Shown: in pieces, positions 35,097 to 46,601 of the stretch
How the letters are laid out: each line of letters begins with the position of its first letter
How positions within the stretch are numbered: the first letter of the stretch is position 1
Origin: Massariosphaeria phaeospora
Lineage: Eukaryota > Ascomycota > Dothideomycetes > Pleosporales
Assembly: GCA_011032825.1 (NCBI GenBank)
Contig: JAADJZ010000019.1
Location: 62,001-126,000, forward strand
Direction: 5' to 3'
Length of the DNA: 64,000 nucleotides
Position numbers and translations under genes: made by a program
Notes under the pieces: model-generated
Database searches by the model: none
What the model was told of the DNA's origin: nothing
Seen by the model: the letters and a program-made list of their open reading frames with translations, nothing else

Positions 35097-35870
35097 TTGC
35101 AAATCAACACACAATTATACACCTTACAAAGAAATCAGCCTTCATCAACCATATCACACGAGCACACCAACCTTCGCCAACATGGTCCCCTAGGCAAAAC
35201 AACTATCATCGGCACGTCTAAGCTCCCGTTCGAGTCAGCTGTGATCGACCCACATCAAAAGCACTTTACTCCGAATAGCAGCAACAAACTACCTCGAAGA
35301 TGTCCTCCGGTACCCAGCCTTCCAAGAACCCTTCCGCTGATTCGAAAACGCTCACGACCGGAGTTCCTCACCGAGACACACAAGGGTCCGGCACAAGAGA
35401 AACTCTTTGAGCCAAATACTTCTCCCACGAACCTTTCACATAAGATCTCACCCAGAGACACCGCAAGCTGCGAGACTGAGAAGCTAAGCATAAATCTTGG
35501 AACTATAGCATACGGTGCAGAAGAAACATCAGACCGTGAGGAACGATACCTAACTGAGATCGCACGAGTAAGGAATCAAGGATGGAGATGAACAAAGCAA
35601 GATGGACAGGCCCAGAGAACTAGCGAACTAGCGACGGAAATATGGCGACTGAAAGATGATGAGGAGATTCTTCTTCTTGGGTGGACTGTGAAACAAGTGG
35701 AGAAGCGTGTGGGATTCTGCTATTTCGGCGACTTTAAACTGTATCCTTTTTCTTTTGTTTGATTTTTGGCGTTTGCGAGTTGCTTAATACCCCTTTTTCC
35801 CTTTCTGATTCAACGATAGGAGCAGAGCTCTCGTCACTGGATTCGAATATCTTGTATATAGTTTGTACTG
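35097..35870 (+). CDS. possible spliced hypothetical protein next to the transposon block
   Basis: A long open frame on the + strand (to 35591) has no ATG. It continues in the same frame after a stop if a 48-nt intron (GTAAGG...CCCAG, 35568-35615) is removed. The added part reads like folded protein (RLKDDEEILLLGW, then GFCYFGDFK). A further intron with GTATCC near 35741 and an acceptor near 35820 is possible. An ATG at 35300 in another frame opens a Ser/Thr-rich N-terminus of about 36 codons, but I could not find a splice that joins the two. I do not recognise the product. It may be a real gene with a missed first exon, or a decayed one. Confidence 0.3.
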
Positions 35871-35879
35871 AAACCAATC

Positions 35880-36266
35880 CTTACTAGCGACAGCTTGACT
35901 TCCGGTTAGAGTGTTCGTGACGGGAGACTATGTGACTAACAGATAATGAGGTGACTTACTAACAGGAGGAGTCAATATACCCACTCCCACTCACCCATGA
36001 CTCTTTCTCGTGAACACATGTAAATAAGTCCATCTCCGTTCTTATCCTCCTCTTCACAACACCGCCTCCATCACAATTCCCAACCAGATTCAATTCAAAT
36101 ATCCACTTTCCAAACCAACCACTACAAACATCACACACACACATAAGATCCGCCGATCGCCACCATACACAACGACATACATTATCAAGTCGACCTCCAA
36201 ACCAGACACGTCATCCCCAACCTGTACTTGACAAAAACTCCAACGAACAACACCGGAAACCCTGTG
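35880..36266. other. intergenic, no gene seen
   Basis: CA/CT-rich stretch from about 36040 to 36200 of the kind that often precedes fungal start codons. No conserved frame is recognised. Confidence 0.4.
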
Positions 36267-36542
36267 ATGGGTGACTCAAAGATCAAACGACGCGGATTCC
36301 ATCTAAGGGGACGGCTGCTATGCTTCAACTGTCACTTTGGGTGGAAAAAGGTTGTCACTGTGAAGACGGTCGAAACTGGAACGGGCACGACGGGCGGGGA
36401 CAGAACGGCTGCAAACCGACAGGACGGAACAGGCAGCTCAGGAATGGCCGAAACAGAGCGGAAACAATGGATCGGTGGACGAAGCGGAGGTGAGTACGAC
36501 GTGGCGGATCCTGGAAAGGTATCGTATCTAACCTGTTGGTAG
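36267..36542 (+). CDS. possible small hypothetical protein
   Basis: An ATG at 36267 after a CA/CT-rich leader opens about 91 codons. The N-terminus is basic and contains LLCFNCHFGWKK, followed by a Gly/Thr-rich middle and a DVADPGK end. A good donor-like GTATCG follows at about 36520, so the true protein may continue in another exon. I recognise no family. The antisense frame of similar length (36332-36646) is no better supported. Treat as tentative. Confidence 0.25.
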   Translation: MGDSKIKRRGFHLRGRLLCFNCHFGWKKVVTVKTVETGTGTTGGDRTAANRQDGTGSSGMAETERKQWIGGRSGGEYDVADPGKVSYLTCW

Positions 36543-37154
36543 TGTTGGTTGGGGTTTCTTATTTTCTCTTTTTTAGTTCTTTGTGCATCTTGTCCGACTG
36601 AATACCCCAGACTTATCTTATTCATCATGGTGTTTCCTTTACACAAATGTGCTCTAGTCTTGCCTCGTTCGATGTTTTAGCTGGATTGGATGCGTCTAAG
36701 ACGATACTGGTACCTTGCATAGACGTAGGTCAGTAGCGGGGGAACAAAATCATCATCAAAGAGAATATATGTCAATAAAGTTCGAGGGGCGACTGAATAT
36801 GAGAAGTTCTGACGCTGATACTATGTGAAGAATAGTTGAGAGTATGGTAATATAAATCAAAGTTGACAGAGACGAAATGGTATATGAAGTAGGCCGATAT
36901 GACCATTGAGGCCTGAAGTAGGAGAAGAGACATAGGAAAGCGCGTCAAAATGATGAAATGGCTTCTGAACAGCACTAGAACCACCTCTTTTGAGGTGTGT
37001 GACCACGATACCTATAACGCCCGTGCCCAAGACCAAGCCCCGGCATCTTTCTCCCTACACAAAAGAAAATTAGGTGAACAACATCCGCTCTTGATATAAC
37101 ACTGTTTCCGCCCGTCATCTCCAGAGGGCCATGCCAGTGTCCTGAATCGTCATC
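36543..37154. other. intergenic, no gene seen
   Basis: Moderately AT-rich sequence, partly the 3' side of the DUF2015 gene on the minus strand. Short open frames here (for example 36772-36984, minus) show no recognisable features. Confidence 0.4.
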
Positions 37155-37570
37155 CTACGAAAAACTAACGAACTTCGGATCCCTCGGTAGCCCATCAGAC
37201 CCAATATTATTCTTCTTGAAGCGGTCCTGCATGTGAATGCGCCTCGCCTCATCAAATCCGACCCCTCTCCTCTTCATGATTTGTTGCACCTGCTTCTTCC
37301 CCGCTTCATCGAGGCCCTGCCGGGAGTCACCGGCTTCCACATTGGCTGAAAGATCGAAGGCAGATGATGACAGGCCGGCTTCGATGTCGTCACGGAACGA
37401 TGTTGGGAGACGCGTGTAGAGAGGTTCTGGGATAGGGAGACGGTGCAGCCAGTGATGCCGGGTGAAGTATGCGACTGCCGGAGGTTAGCGACGAATGCGA
37501 GGAAAAGGATAGACTTACGGGTTCCGAGGACGAGGAAGGCAAAGGAGAGGGAGTAAAGGATATAGCCCAT
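37155..37570 (-). CDS. DUF2015 family small membrane protein
   Basis: Two exons (37570-37519 and 37474-37155) are separated by a 44-nt intron with donor GTAAGT. They encode 123 aa. The N-terminus (MGYILYSLSFAFLVLGT) is a single hydrophobic segment. The middle contains LPTSFRDDIEAGLSSSAFDLS, and the C-terminal half has the EAGDSRQGLDEAGK and GVGFDEARR blocks and ends PRDPKFVSFS. This pattern is typical of the fungal DUF2015 family, which is of unknown function, and the length fits. The ATG chosen is the first in frame before the hydrophobic segment. It is transcribed divergently from RPL28, with about 440 bp between the start codons. Confidence 0.85.
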
Positions 37571-38011
37571 GGTGAAGGTTGGAGACACACTGGACAGAGT
37601 ATGGTATGCCTGACGTGGTGTTCACAGCTGCGGCGGCTAGCGGGAGTGCTCGGACGAGCTATGCGGAAAGAACGACGGGAAGATGAATAACGTAAAGAGA
37701 CCGATGTATGAATTAAAGTCAGACTATCTGTGTCGCATCACCTCGACGGTGTGTTTCTAGAACGTGGATGTGAACGGCTCGTGTATTCGAGGAGAGTCAG
37801 ACAAGAGGCTCTCGGCACCGCCCCGATCACCCTTCCGGGACGTGTCTTGAGGCGTCGTCACTCTTGAGGCCCGTGCACGCGGATCAATGCTTTCCCCGCC
37901 CCTTTCTAAGCTAATCTGTATTCGGCACAATAGCCGAATTTCGACTGCGCTTCCACAACGGAAGCCAACTTCAACGCCAACGCCAATCTCTAACCCGGAA
38001 AATCCTCAACA
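37571..38011. promoter_or_regulatory. shared divergent promoter region of DUF2015 and RPL28
   Basis: 441 bp between two divergent start codons. A CT-rich tract (CCCCGCCCCTTTCTAAG) near 37895 lies upstream of RPL28, as is common for fungal ribosomal-protein genes. No specific operator is identified. Confidence 0.4.
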
Positions 38012-38707
38012 ATGGCTACTCTCTCCTCCGACCTCATCTGGGAAATCACCCGTACGTTTACGACCTGAAAAATTCAATGCAGAAGTTCTGATGGGGAGAC
38101 AGGTAACACCAGCTCCAACCTCGTCAAGAGGAAGACGGGCGGTGGCTACGCGTTCTCGCGGGACCCGCTGAACTTGACGAACAAGTACAACCGCAGGGTA
38201 CGTGCGATCGCAACACAAAATCGATTATATTGGCTAATTAGTTGTAGAATGAGGGTCTGGTCAACAACAAGGTACAACCACTCCACATCGCGAATCTATC
38301 GACAAGCGGAACGAATACTGACTGAGCTTATTGCAGGCCATTGGTATCGCCCCTGGACAGGACGGAGGCGTTACTTTGATAACGAAGAAGAACGACAAGG
38401 CGCACTCCCCGGCCTCGCACACCCACTCCTCCACCTTTCCCAACAGCCGCTCAACTCGCAAGTACGTATATTATGCCTCCTTGATACCACCTGCCCTCGA
38501 CAGGAGCTCAGGGACACATGTTAACAAGATTACAGGATCTACTCCTCCATTATCGGTTCGACCGCAAACCGCAACTATCGTGCCGATCTCCGCAAAGACG
38601 CCGTCGCCCGCGCATCCGCCCTCCGCAAGTCGCAGAAGCCGGTCAAGGAGAGCAAGGTCTCGAAGCCAAGGGGTGCAAAGGCCAAGGCTACTGAAGAGTC
38701 GACATAG
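38012..38707 (+). CDS. RPL28: 60S ribosomal protein eL28
   Basis: Five exons (38012-38051, 38103-38197, 38248-38271, 38337-38461, 38536-38707) give 151 aa, the usual size of eL28. The protein starts MATLSSDLIWEITR, then has SSNLVKRKTGGGYAFSRDP, NLTNKYNRR, a Gly/Asp-rich loop, SRSTRKIYSSI and a basic Ala/Lys/Ser-rich tail. All introns use GT...AG and are 50-74 nt. The order of blocks matches eukaryotic eL28, a component of the large ribosomal subunit. This is eL28 (the human RPL28 type) and not yeast Rpl28p, which is uL15. Four introns in a 456-nt coding sequence is high, as is typical of ribosomal-protein genes in filamentous fungi. The gene converges on HSH49. Confidence 0.95.
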
Positions 38708-39191
38708 AGATATCACGCGGCAAGAAAAGGGCTGGGATGGGACAGGGTGGTGTTCAATTCAATTAACATGGTTCATTTGGGTCAATCATGCTCATGATTT
38801 AAAACCGGGTGTACCGATCATGACTATGATCAAGTGAGGTCTATATGAGTGAATAGACTTGACCAATATCTTCTGCGAGCTATTGCTGTACCATGCTCCA
38901 TCCTTTCTAGGACAGCGCCTCTTATGGACCAATCTGCCCATCACAACCTCTCGAAGCATTTCCATCAGTACTGTATACTACAGTTCCACATCCACCTGTA
39001 TGTCAATAGAATACTAGACACGGCCGGTAGGATGGAAATATTACCCCCTTCATAGGTCTATACTATTATCTCCTTGACCAACCATGCTCTGGTAGAGCAG
39101 TACCCCCCTCTACCCAACCAGGAGGCTCTAAGAACGGGACCGGAAGGTTATACGTGTAGGATAAACGGCGTACTAAGCAAACTCGTAATGT
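38708..39191. other. convergent 3' region between RPL28 and HSH49
   Basis: 484 bp of 3' untranslated sequence of both neighbours. No gene seen. Confidence 0.5.
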
Positions 39192-40193
39192 TTACCTGTA
39201 GCCTGGGGGACCAAATCCTGGCGGGGCTGAGCCATTGGCGAAAGGGGGCGGCCCGAAACTATTAGGCGGTGGGAAAAAGTTGGCGGGAGCTCCAGTTGGC
39301 GGGCGTGCTGGTAAACCGGAGGGAGGAGGCGGTAAGGATGCTTGAGCCGGTCCAGGACGCGGAGCCCCATATCCAGATGGCCCATGTGGACCGCGTCCAT
39401 CACCCAGCATGGCCTGAGGTCCGTTCGGCGTAGCACCTTGGAAGAGGTGGGCAGGCAATGGCTGGACAGCAGGAGCAACACCATGAGCCTTAGCCTGCTT
39501 CGCAAGCATGCGCTCGGCATCATCTCCATGGCGCTCGCCCTTGCCATCTTTCTTGAAGGCATACTGGACCGTGATTGCCTTGTTCATGATGTATTGAGAG
39601 TCCATATGTTCAATGGCAGCGTCGGACGCTTCGAAGTCGGCGTATGAGATAAAACCGTAGCCTTTGGACATGTTCACCTGATCTCGTGCAATCTGGGCTT
39701 ACTGTTAACAGCTTCTGGCCGTGATCAGATCGAAACTTACTTTGGGAGCGCTAGTGAGTGAGCCGAAGCGCGAGAAGACATCATAGAGGGTCTTTTCGTC
39801 CACCATCGCATCTAGATTGCCGACGAAGAGCTCAGCACCAATCTCTACATTCTTCTGCTTGTCGGCGGAGGCTTTATTGACCCGAAGCGGCTGTCCAAAG
39901 AGAGCGACGTTGTTCAAGATATTGGCAGCATACGTGGCATCTGCCTCCGTGTTGTACTCTACGAAGCCGAAGCCTTGGTGCTTGCCGTTAACGCGGTCGA
40001 TAGGGATGTGGACCTTCTGGACGCGACCGTGATGGGCGGCTAGCTGGTGGAGTAACTGCTGGGTGGTGCTCTCGTGGAGATTGCCCACATAGATAGTCGC
40101 CTCTTTGTTTTGCTCCCTGCGAGGGGTGAGCACTTCAATAGGTGGCGCAGAGGCGTAAGAAACTTACCAATGCCGTGCGCCGGGGCCGGACAT
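39192..40193 (-). CDS. HSH49: splicing factor 3b subunit 4 homologue (two RRM domains)
   Basis: Three exons (40193-40168, 40116-39741, 39677-39192) encode 295 aa. RRM1 (about residues 15-90) has RNP2 TIYVGNL and RNP1 [13 protein letters not shown]2 (about 102-185) has RNP2 LFVGNL and RNP1 KGYGFISY. The linker [17 protein letters not shown] and the segment [17 protein letters not shown] are hallmarks of SF3B4/Hsh49. The rest is Pro/Gly-rich, as in metazoan SF3B4 and longer than in budding yeast. The family belongs to the U2 snRNP SF3b complex and contacts pre-mRNA near the branch site. The gene is divergent from TOM7. The splice sites (GTAAGT donors) keep the frame throughout. Confidence 0.95.
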
Positions 40194-40548
40194 GGTCGTA
40201 GATTGCAGGCGTGGAAGAGTAGAAGTGAGGTTGGTGAATGTTGCTTCGTAAAGCTACCGATAGCGGTGGTGCCGGTAAAGCTTTGATGGGTGCTTGCGCA
40301 ATGGTGAAGGTGCGGGGTGTGCGAAGGTGTGGTGGTTGAGAGACTTCGAAATGTTTACAGCTTACCCATGTCTAGCGCGCCTTGGTGTACTAGCGTGTCT
40401 TCGCGGCCCCGATGCCCCGATGTGCCGCCGACCGAGCTCAAGAAACCGGTAGGTTTTTATCCTCAACCCACCATCGTCAACATTGCATCTGCGTCAGCGA
40501 TCACACACGAAACCTCGCACCCTCCATCCGGACACAACTATTGCCATC
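40194..40548. promoter_or_regulatory. shared divergent promoter region of HSH49 and TOM7
   Basis: 355 bp between divergent start codons. No identifiable operator. Confidence 0.35.
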
Positions 40549-40858
40549 ATGTACCAACTTTCGGAAGAATCAAAGGTATGGATGTTGCCCTCATGAAAGT
40601 AAAACTTTGGGATAGGGTTGAGGACTGACGCTTCTCAGGAGCGCATTGCACGCATCATCGACGTCTCGCGCGTGGCCATTCACTAGTACGCTCTCCTACC
40701 TCAATGCGCAGACCTATTTGTTCTAACAAGTCCCAGCGGCTATCTGCCTCTGATCCTCTATCTTGGTATTCATGCCATCGACTGTCAACCGTGACGACTC
40801 GCTAACGACTTCCAAGGTTACGCACGCAGCGAGCCCAAGCCATCTCTCATCCGGTGAG
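40549..40858 (+). CDS. TOM7: mitochondrial import receptor subunit Tom7
   Basis: Four small exons (40549-40575, 40639-40685, 40737-40765, 40818-40858) encode only 47 aa. Exon 1 gives MYQLSEESK, exon 2 ERIARIIDVSRVAIHY, exon 3 the hydrophobic GYLPLILYLG, and exon 4 YARSEPKPSLIR and the stop. This is the canonical Tom7 layout: a short cytosolic N-terminus with LSEESKERI, one tail-anchor helix, and a PxPSLIR end. Tom7 is a small outer-membrane subunit that modulates assembly of the TOM complex. Introns are 51-63 nt with GT...AG ends and the frame is intact. Each exon is too short to stand out on its own, so gene finders that need long frames would miss it. Confidence 0.93.
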
Positions 40859-42001
40859 CCATTCCCGACCCGAATGCATGCACTCAGTACGACGGGACAG
40901 TACGGATATCAGTCATGGTGTGGAACCGCGCTCTGTGGCCACGGGGATTGGCCAGAAGATGCACACCACGATTGGAATCTGAGCTGCTCAGATTGCAAAC
41001 CCCAATAAGGAGAATGTCGCTGACGGGGCTAGGCTCTTCTCGCCTCTCGCATAGAACGAATGACTCAGCACCTCGGAGCGGCTCACCGACTTCCAGCGGC
41101 GCCCTGTACAGTACATACATGAGCATAGGCCGGCGTTGTGGGTATAACTGGGCCTGTGGGGTAGAGCACGTGGGCGTGAAGACCAAGCGCCCGTATTGCG
41201 GTCAGGGCATCATCTCCTCTCCAGAAATGGCGGTCCAGAGTCCGGCTCAAGCGGGGCAGGAACTGGCGAGCGAGCTGTACAACATTGAACAGACGTGCAT
41301 GACGGACCAGGGCCTGTAAGCATGGCGTGTGGCGCCCCTCCAAGGCGACAACCAGGCAAATAGAGCTACCTATCCCAAAATGGGGCGTCTCGCTACGTTA
41401 CACATGCGGAGACGAGCTGTGCTCCCCAATGTGCCAACCCACATGCAATATCCGCGGTGATAGCAATGCCAGAATGCAGTGCGCGGCCTGCACGGTGCGA
41501 GTCTTGACCGCATAGCGTAGCCTGCGAATCCGGGATGCGGTCGCCAATAAGATGCTTGGCCCTGCCCCACGTGCGCTGGGGGCTGGCCCCGCTAACATCT
41601 TCCTCCGCCGCACCGCGAGGCTCGCCGAGGGCAGAGTCGAGCTCATGTACATTCACACCCAGTGAACTCGACCGCTTCTGCCTTCATCAAGGCCCTGCCC
41701 CCCAGCACCGGCCCCGTAGCTCTGGGCCATGGCTCTGGGCTCAGTCCTGCCCCAGCCTTAGGCTCTGGCAGCTCTTACAGCTGGCTCACTTGGCTCAGTT
41801 GGGCGCCCCCCTCCCCCCACGCTCCCGTTACTCCCGAATATATCGCAATTCTCTCCACTACTCCAGACGGTGTTTGCTTCCCCAGGATCTACGAACATGT
41901 TCCCATGTCCCACTTGCACGGGGCGCCCCAGCTTCTGAGGTCCCATCGTCTGTCGTTGATTCTGACCCACATCTCTCGCTCATGCGCCACACACCACCAT
42001 C
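40859..42001. other. 1.1-kb intergenic region, no convincing gene
   Basis: GC-rich sequence with overlapping open frames on both strands (for example 40915-41319 +, 41083-41343 -, 41535-42005 +). None shows recognisable domains, hydrophobic patterning or splice-consistent extension. The last about 300 bp are Pro/Ser-codon-rich and CT-rich and probably include the promoter and leader of the next gene. Confidence 0.5.
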
Positions 42002-44284
42002 ATGACGATCCCCAGCATAGGGGATATCCTGATGCTATCACAGGTGGCCTGGAAAATCGGCCGTGCCTTCACAGCCGGCCGGAAGGGTGCACCGTCTGAA
42101 TTCCTTGACGTCGAAACTCAAATCAACCGTCTTGCCAAAGCCCTCAAGCTGCTTGCCGAGGCCATATTTGCGGATACAGACGACAGTGTGTTGAAGCAAG
42201 CCGACAAAGACATCCAGGATGGTGTCGTTACAACCTTGAATTCATGTCAGCGCACCATCAACGACCTAGACTCGTTGACGGACCAATATCAGGTAACCAA
42301 GAAACATCGAACTGTTGGCGGTTTCGCCATCGAGAGATCATGGAGCGACATGGTGCTAGCCGAATACAAGGCCATGATCTGGACGACAGACGGCGGCAGC
42401 ATCCAAACCTTACGCGATATGTTGCAAATGCACACGAGCACAATATCTCTCATCATGCAAGCGCTACAGAGGTACGCAATCACCCCGGTCTAGAACCAAT
42501 CTATCCTAACTTAAGATCAAGCAAATCCTTGTCACAGCTCGAGGATGCCGTAGCTCCCATAAATGAGAAGATAGATCACCTCCATGATTCCGTAGGAAGC
42601 CTCGGGGGGCGACCAGACGAAGTTGACCGCATTGCGAAACATGTTGTTGGACAAACTCCCCAGATGCCAACAAAACCTGTTCAAGAGAACAGACCTCCGA
42701 GATCTCTGAACAATCCATCTTACGAAGGCTCCCATACCCGCGATGGCCTTCCGTCAAAACAAAGCCCGATAATGGCACAACCTCAATCGCCACCATACTC
42801 CCCAAACCTTCCCCAATTTCCCACCGTGGACATGCCCGAGGTGCCTTCGTCCCCTACAGCGTCAGCTACGTCCTCAACACTCACTACTCGCAAAAGAATA
42901 TCGAGATTGAGCTTCGGAGGCTCCTCATCCCAGTATTCAAGCAGTATTGCTTCTTCGGATGCCGGCAGTAGTGTGTGGCCCACCCCATCGACAAATCGGA
43001 ACTCGTATGATAGTCGGCTGCCCTTGAAGAGCGAAATAACACTGCCCCTGACTTCTGACTTTCGTGAAGCCAGCTTGGGGCCTCAGTTTGCATATCCAAA
43101 TGCTCTTCTGCCGCCACCAGCCATGACCATGCCGATTGATTCTATGTCGATCTCAAGGCTGAGTCTCCAATCGAACACACAGTCGGAACTCGTTAGATTA
43201 CATCGGAGCTCTACCACATACAACCAAAGGGATTCATTTGACCGACAGGCTTTCCGGAACTCTGCTATTCTGTGCGACGTGTAAGCATAGTTCATTGTAC
43301 CTCAATACCCTATCCCCCTCTTGGTTCTCTCTAACGGCGAACAGTCGTGGCAACTTGGTTGAATACACCCACAAAGTTTCACCGGAAGATAGTTCACACG
43401 ATATTGAAATGGTCCAAGCCTGTGAAGACTGTAGAATAGCCGTGGTGCGGAAGCGTGAACCCAATTCGAGCGGCCAAGACGTCCGCGTGATGACTTCAAT
43501 ATGGGTTTTTAGTGATAATAATACGGTCCGACTGCAACTTGAGATGGCTGACGGCGAAATGTATGTCCCGTACTCGAGCTACTTCAGCCCAGAGAAGATC
43601 TCGATAACCGTGCCATGCGAGCTCAAGTATCATGATGTCAGATACGGGTCGCGATTATTGAGAACGGCGAAAACGTCGTGGGTCAGTTACGTATTTGAAA
43701 GTGTCCAAGGTATGTTTTGCTCGACTTTCTCAGATCCGCACGTCATGTAGATTTGATTGGAAAAATTACATAAACTAATATCCAACTCAGCCGCGACCCT
43801 CTTTCAAAACGAACTCATGGGCCGCTCCCTCCTCGGAACTTACCGCACCGAGAAAACGATGCGCGTTCATGAAGGCCTCTCCGGCGCTTTCAGCTACGCT
43901 GAACAGATGTGCGGCATGGAGAATCTGCGCATCTGGGAAGACAACGACACGTCCGCTGTCATAGCTCTCATCCACTTCTCGGCGCATTTCCGCGATGGCT
44001 ACCTCGCCTTTTATCTCAACTCGGCCAGTAATCCGATAAAGGTCAAGGATGAGGGTGCTAGAGAGGTCAAAGTCAAGGGGCTAAGAGTTCCATTAGAGAA
44101 AGGGGCGTTGAGGAAAGATAGTGGCACAGGTGTTGGAGGGAGGAAAGAAGAGGACAAGCGGAAGATTGTTAGCGGAGCGCGCATTGAGTTTGCGAGTGAG
44201 GCGGAGAAGAGAGACTTCATGGCGCTTGTCAGGGAGGTACAAACGGAGTTGATCGAGCTGCCGGATTTGTTGGGGGTGAATTAA
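42002..44284 (+). CDS. conserved fungal protein of unknown function, 697 aa
   Basis: Four exons (42002-42471, 42516-43280, 43345-43709, 43791-44284) join in frame. The first intron is only 44 nt, with a CTAAC branch site close to its AG. The N-terminus (MTIPSIGDILMLSQVAWKIG, then EFLDVETQINRLAKALKLL) is a helical module often seen at the front of fungal proteins of unknown function, some of them NACHT- or kinase-linked. No nucleotide-binding motif follows here. Residues about 160-400 are a Ser/Pro-rich, probably disordered linker. The C-terminal half (from about 410) is folded-looking, with ELKYHDVRYGSRLL and a final MALVREVQTELIEL helix. Inference: a scaffold or signalling protein. No enzymatic motif is seen. 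Confidence 0.8.
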
Positions 44285-44734
44285 GATAGGAGTGTAGGAG
44301 TTAATATCAATCATCACCACCAACTCCCAAAATCCAATCAATATTATTTTCAAAAACTTCAGACTATAATTGGATGCAACCAATATGATTATATAAGGTT
44401 TGGAGACGAGTAGATGTCGATTTCGTATACTTTATTCGACGTTTCTAGCGAAGACTCGGAGCTTTCATTGTTGCAGCAGTCAGCCAATCACATCCCGCAT
44501 GCGTCCCCGAACGACGTCATCGCCACCCCGTCACCATCTTGCATCTCATCTCAGATCTTGCGCGTTCAGCCACATTTGTCATCCCAAGCGATCTTTGTAT
44601 CGATACCCCAAATTGCGTTGCTCACACTTCACCTCACCATTCCTCACTTTACATCCTTTACCTCATCCTCCACCTTCTACTACATCCCTGCGTCGTATTT
44701 CCATTTTTCTTGCATCCTACTGGCGTCCTAAAAA
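44285..44734. promoter_or_regulatory. region between the 697-aa gene and the PAF-acetylhydrolase-like gene
   Basis: 450 bp; from about 44500 to 44730 it is CT-rich, typical of a fungal promoter and leader. Open frames here are by-products of that composition. Confidence 0.4.
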
Positions 44735-46601
44735 ATGGTGTTCGGGCTTCGTCGCTTCTCTCCCCGGCGGTTCCTGTTTTTCGGGTCTGCGTTCTTCGTT
44801 TTTGGATTTCTCGTGTATAGTTTGACGCCTTTTACCGAGCCGTTGCCGCCCTATACAGGACCGCATGAGGTGGGCATTTTGGATGTGGAGACGGAGGTGA
44901 AGAGAAGAGTTATCAATGAGGCGAAGTTGAAGGAGACGGGGGAGCGGCTTTTTGAGGTAGGTGGATTGATGGAACTTTTTTCCTGAGTTTCAGTTCGTGT
45001 ACGGAGAAGAAAGAAGGAGGCTAGGATATCCGTTCGCGAGTTCGTTCTACGCTTGTACCCTTCTTTCTACCACCTACTCAAGTTCGCGCTCGTCAAGATC
45101 ACTTGATAGAACTATGTCTCGGGTTGCTTCTCTACCCATTTCAGGTTTTTACATAAGTTGCTCTCTGACAAGTATGCAGCTTGAAACCCTCGCCATAACA
45201 CTCTACTATCCCGTCAGTATGCCACCCACTCCACGGAATAATCAACCACACGCTCGTCCCTGGCTTCCTCAACCCATTTCTCTGATAGGGACGGGCTACG
45301 CCCGCATGTGCCACATTTACTTCCCACCTCTCCAAGCTGTGTTCACATTCCTTCTATGGTTTCTTGGATCGAAGACTGTCATTCCAGGTCATGTAGACGC
45401 GCCTTTGATCTCTGCCCCGGAGAAGGTCCTCCTCAACGCCAACGACGGCCCAGACGGGATGGCGAAGATCATGTTGGCAAGCCAAGAGGTGGCGAAAGGC
45501 GAGAATGAGGCTGCTGGAGAACTCGGCGATCTGGGAACTTTACCCTGCGTGGTTTTCACGCACGGGATGGCAGGCATGTCGCAGAGCTATTCACACTACC
45601 TCGGCAGCATCGCAAGCCACGGCTATGTAGTAGCTGCGGTCGAGCATCGAGATGGCAGCGGACCGGGCACGATCGTCCACTACGCAGACGGCAAAGAGAG
45701 GAAATTTTGGCACATCCAAGTCCAAGATATTGAGTATGTTTGCCCTTCTCCTGTCGTCAAAATGCACAAGAACTTTGTTAACTGTCATTATAGGTCCGAA
45801 CCGCCGATGAAGCTAGCAGACCTGCAAAAAGCTCAGCTCGCCTACCGCGAAGCCGAGCTCGAGGAGACAATCAACCTCTTCCGTCGTCTAAATGCAGGCG
45901 AGGGAATGGACATCCGGAATCTTAAACCCGAGTCCCCTGAAGAATCACTCCCAGGCTTCAAGAACCGCCTCAACCTCTCAGCAATCACCGTAGCAGGTCA
46001 CTCCTACGGAGCAACAGGCGCCCTGCAAGCGCTGAAGAACGCGCCCAGCAAATCGATGCCGATAAACGGTGGCATTGCATTGGATCCTGGAAAGGGGTCT
46101 GGACCGTTGAACAAAGAAATCGATGTACCCCTACTAGTGATGCAATCTGGCCAGTGGACTGAGAAACAGACTCAGTTCTATGGGCAAGGTTGGCATTTCG
46201 ATGTGGTCAGGAAGGTTGTCGAGGGGATGAAGGAGGGCTGGTTCATAACACTGAGTAAGTTCAAACCCGATATCCCCAGATACAGCGAAACGTCAATGCA
46301 TCGATTACTGACTATCTCTATAGCGGGAACCGCCCATCCATCCTGCACAGACGCCCCGCTCATCGTTCCCTGGATCATGAAGCTAGTCACTGGCACGACA
46401 CTGAACCCGAGAGTCGCATTAAAAGAATACATTGATGTCTCGGTCGAATTTCTAGAGTTCTTGCGAAACGGAGATAAGAAAGGTGTAATCAAGAGCGACG
46501 TTACCAGCCCGACCGGCCCACTTGGCGACGCCGAGAAAAGGGGCAAGGTTAAGGGGAAAGCGGGCGCTGATTGGGAGGTACACGTGGTTCCGCAGACGTA
46601 G
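44735..46601 (+). CDS. platelet-activating-factor acetylhydrolase-like alpha/beta hydrolase
   Basis: Four exons (44735-44956, 45180-45733, 45794-46254, 46324-46601) encode 504 aa. A basic N-terminus and a hydrophobic segment (FLFFGSAFFVFGFLVYSL, about residues 11-28) suggest a membrane anchor. FTEPLPPYTGPHEVG follows, then LETLAITLYYP and RPWLPQPISL. The oxyanion and nucleophile regions are FTHGMAGM and GHSYGATGALQ, with the nucleophile Ser near residue 329, and a GTAHPSCTDAPLI block supplies the His. These match plasma/intracellular PAF-acetylhydrolase II (PF03403-type) proteins, which release short acyl chains from phospholipids. The 223-nt first intron is the least certain; a different acceptor near 45153 is possible. 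Introns 2 and 3 are stop-free multiples of three and could be retained unnoticed. Confidence 0.88.

Noticed and set aside
35255..35491. 78-codon minus-strand frame opposite the candidate gene at 35.1-35.9 kb
   Set aside because: Ser/Val/Gly-rich mirror of Ser/Pro/Thr codons. The + strand frame extends further with plausible splicing.
40915..42005. Overlapping open frames on both strands in a GC-rich gap
   Set aside because: No domain, signal, intron-consistent extension or codon pattern separates one strand from the other.
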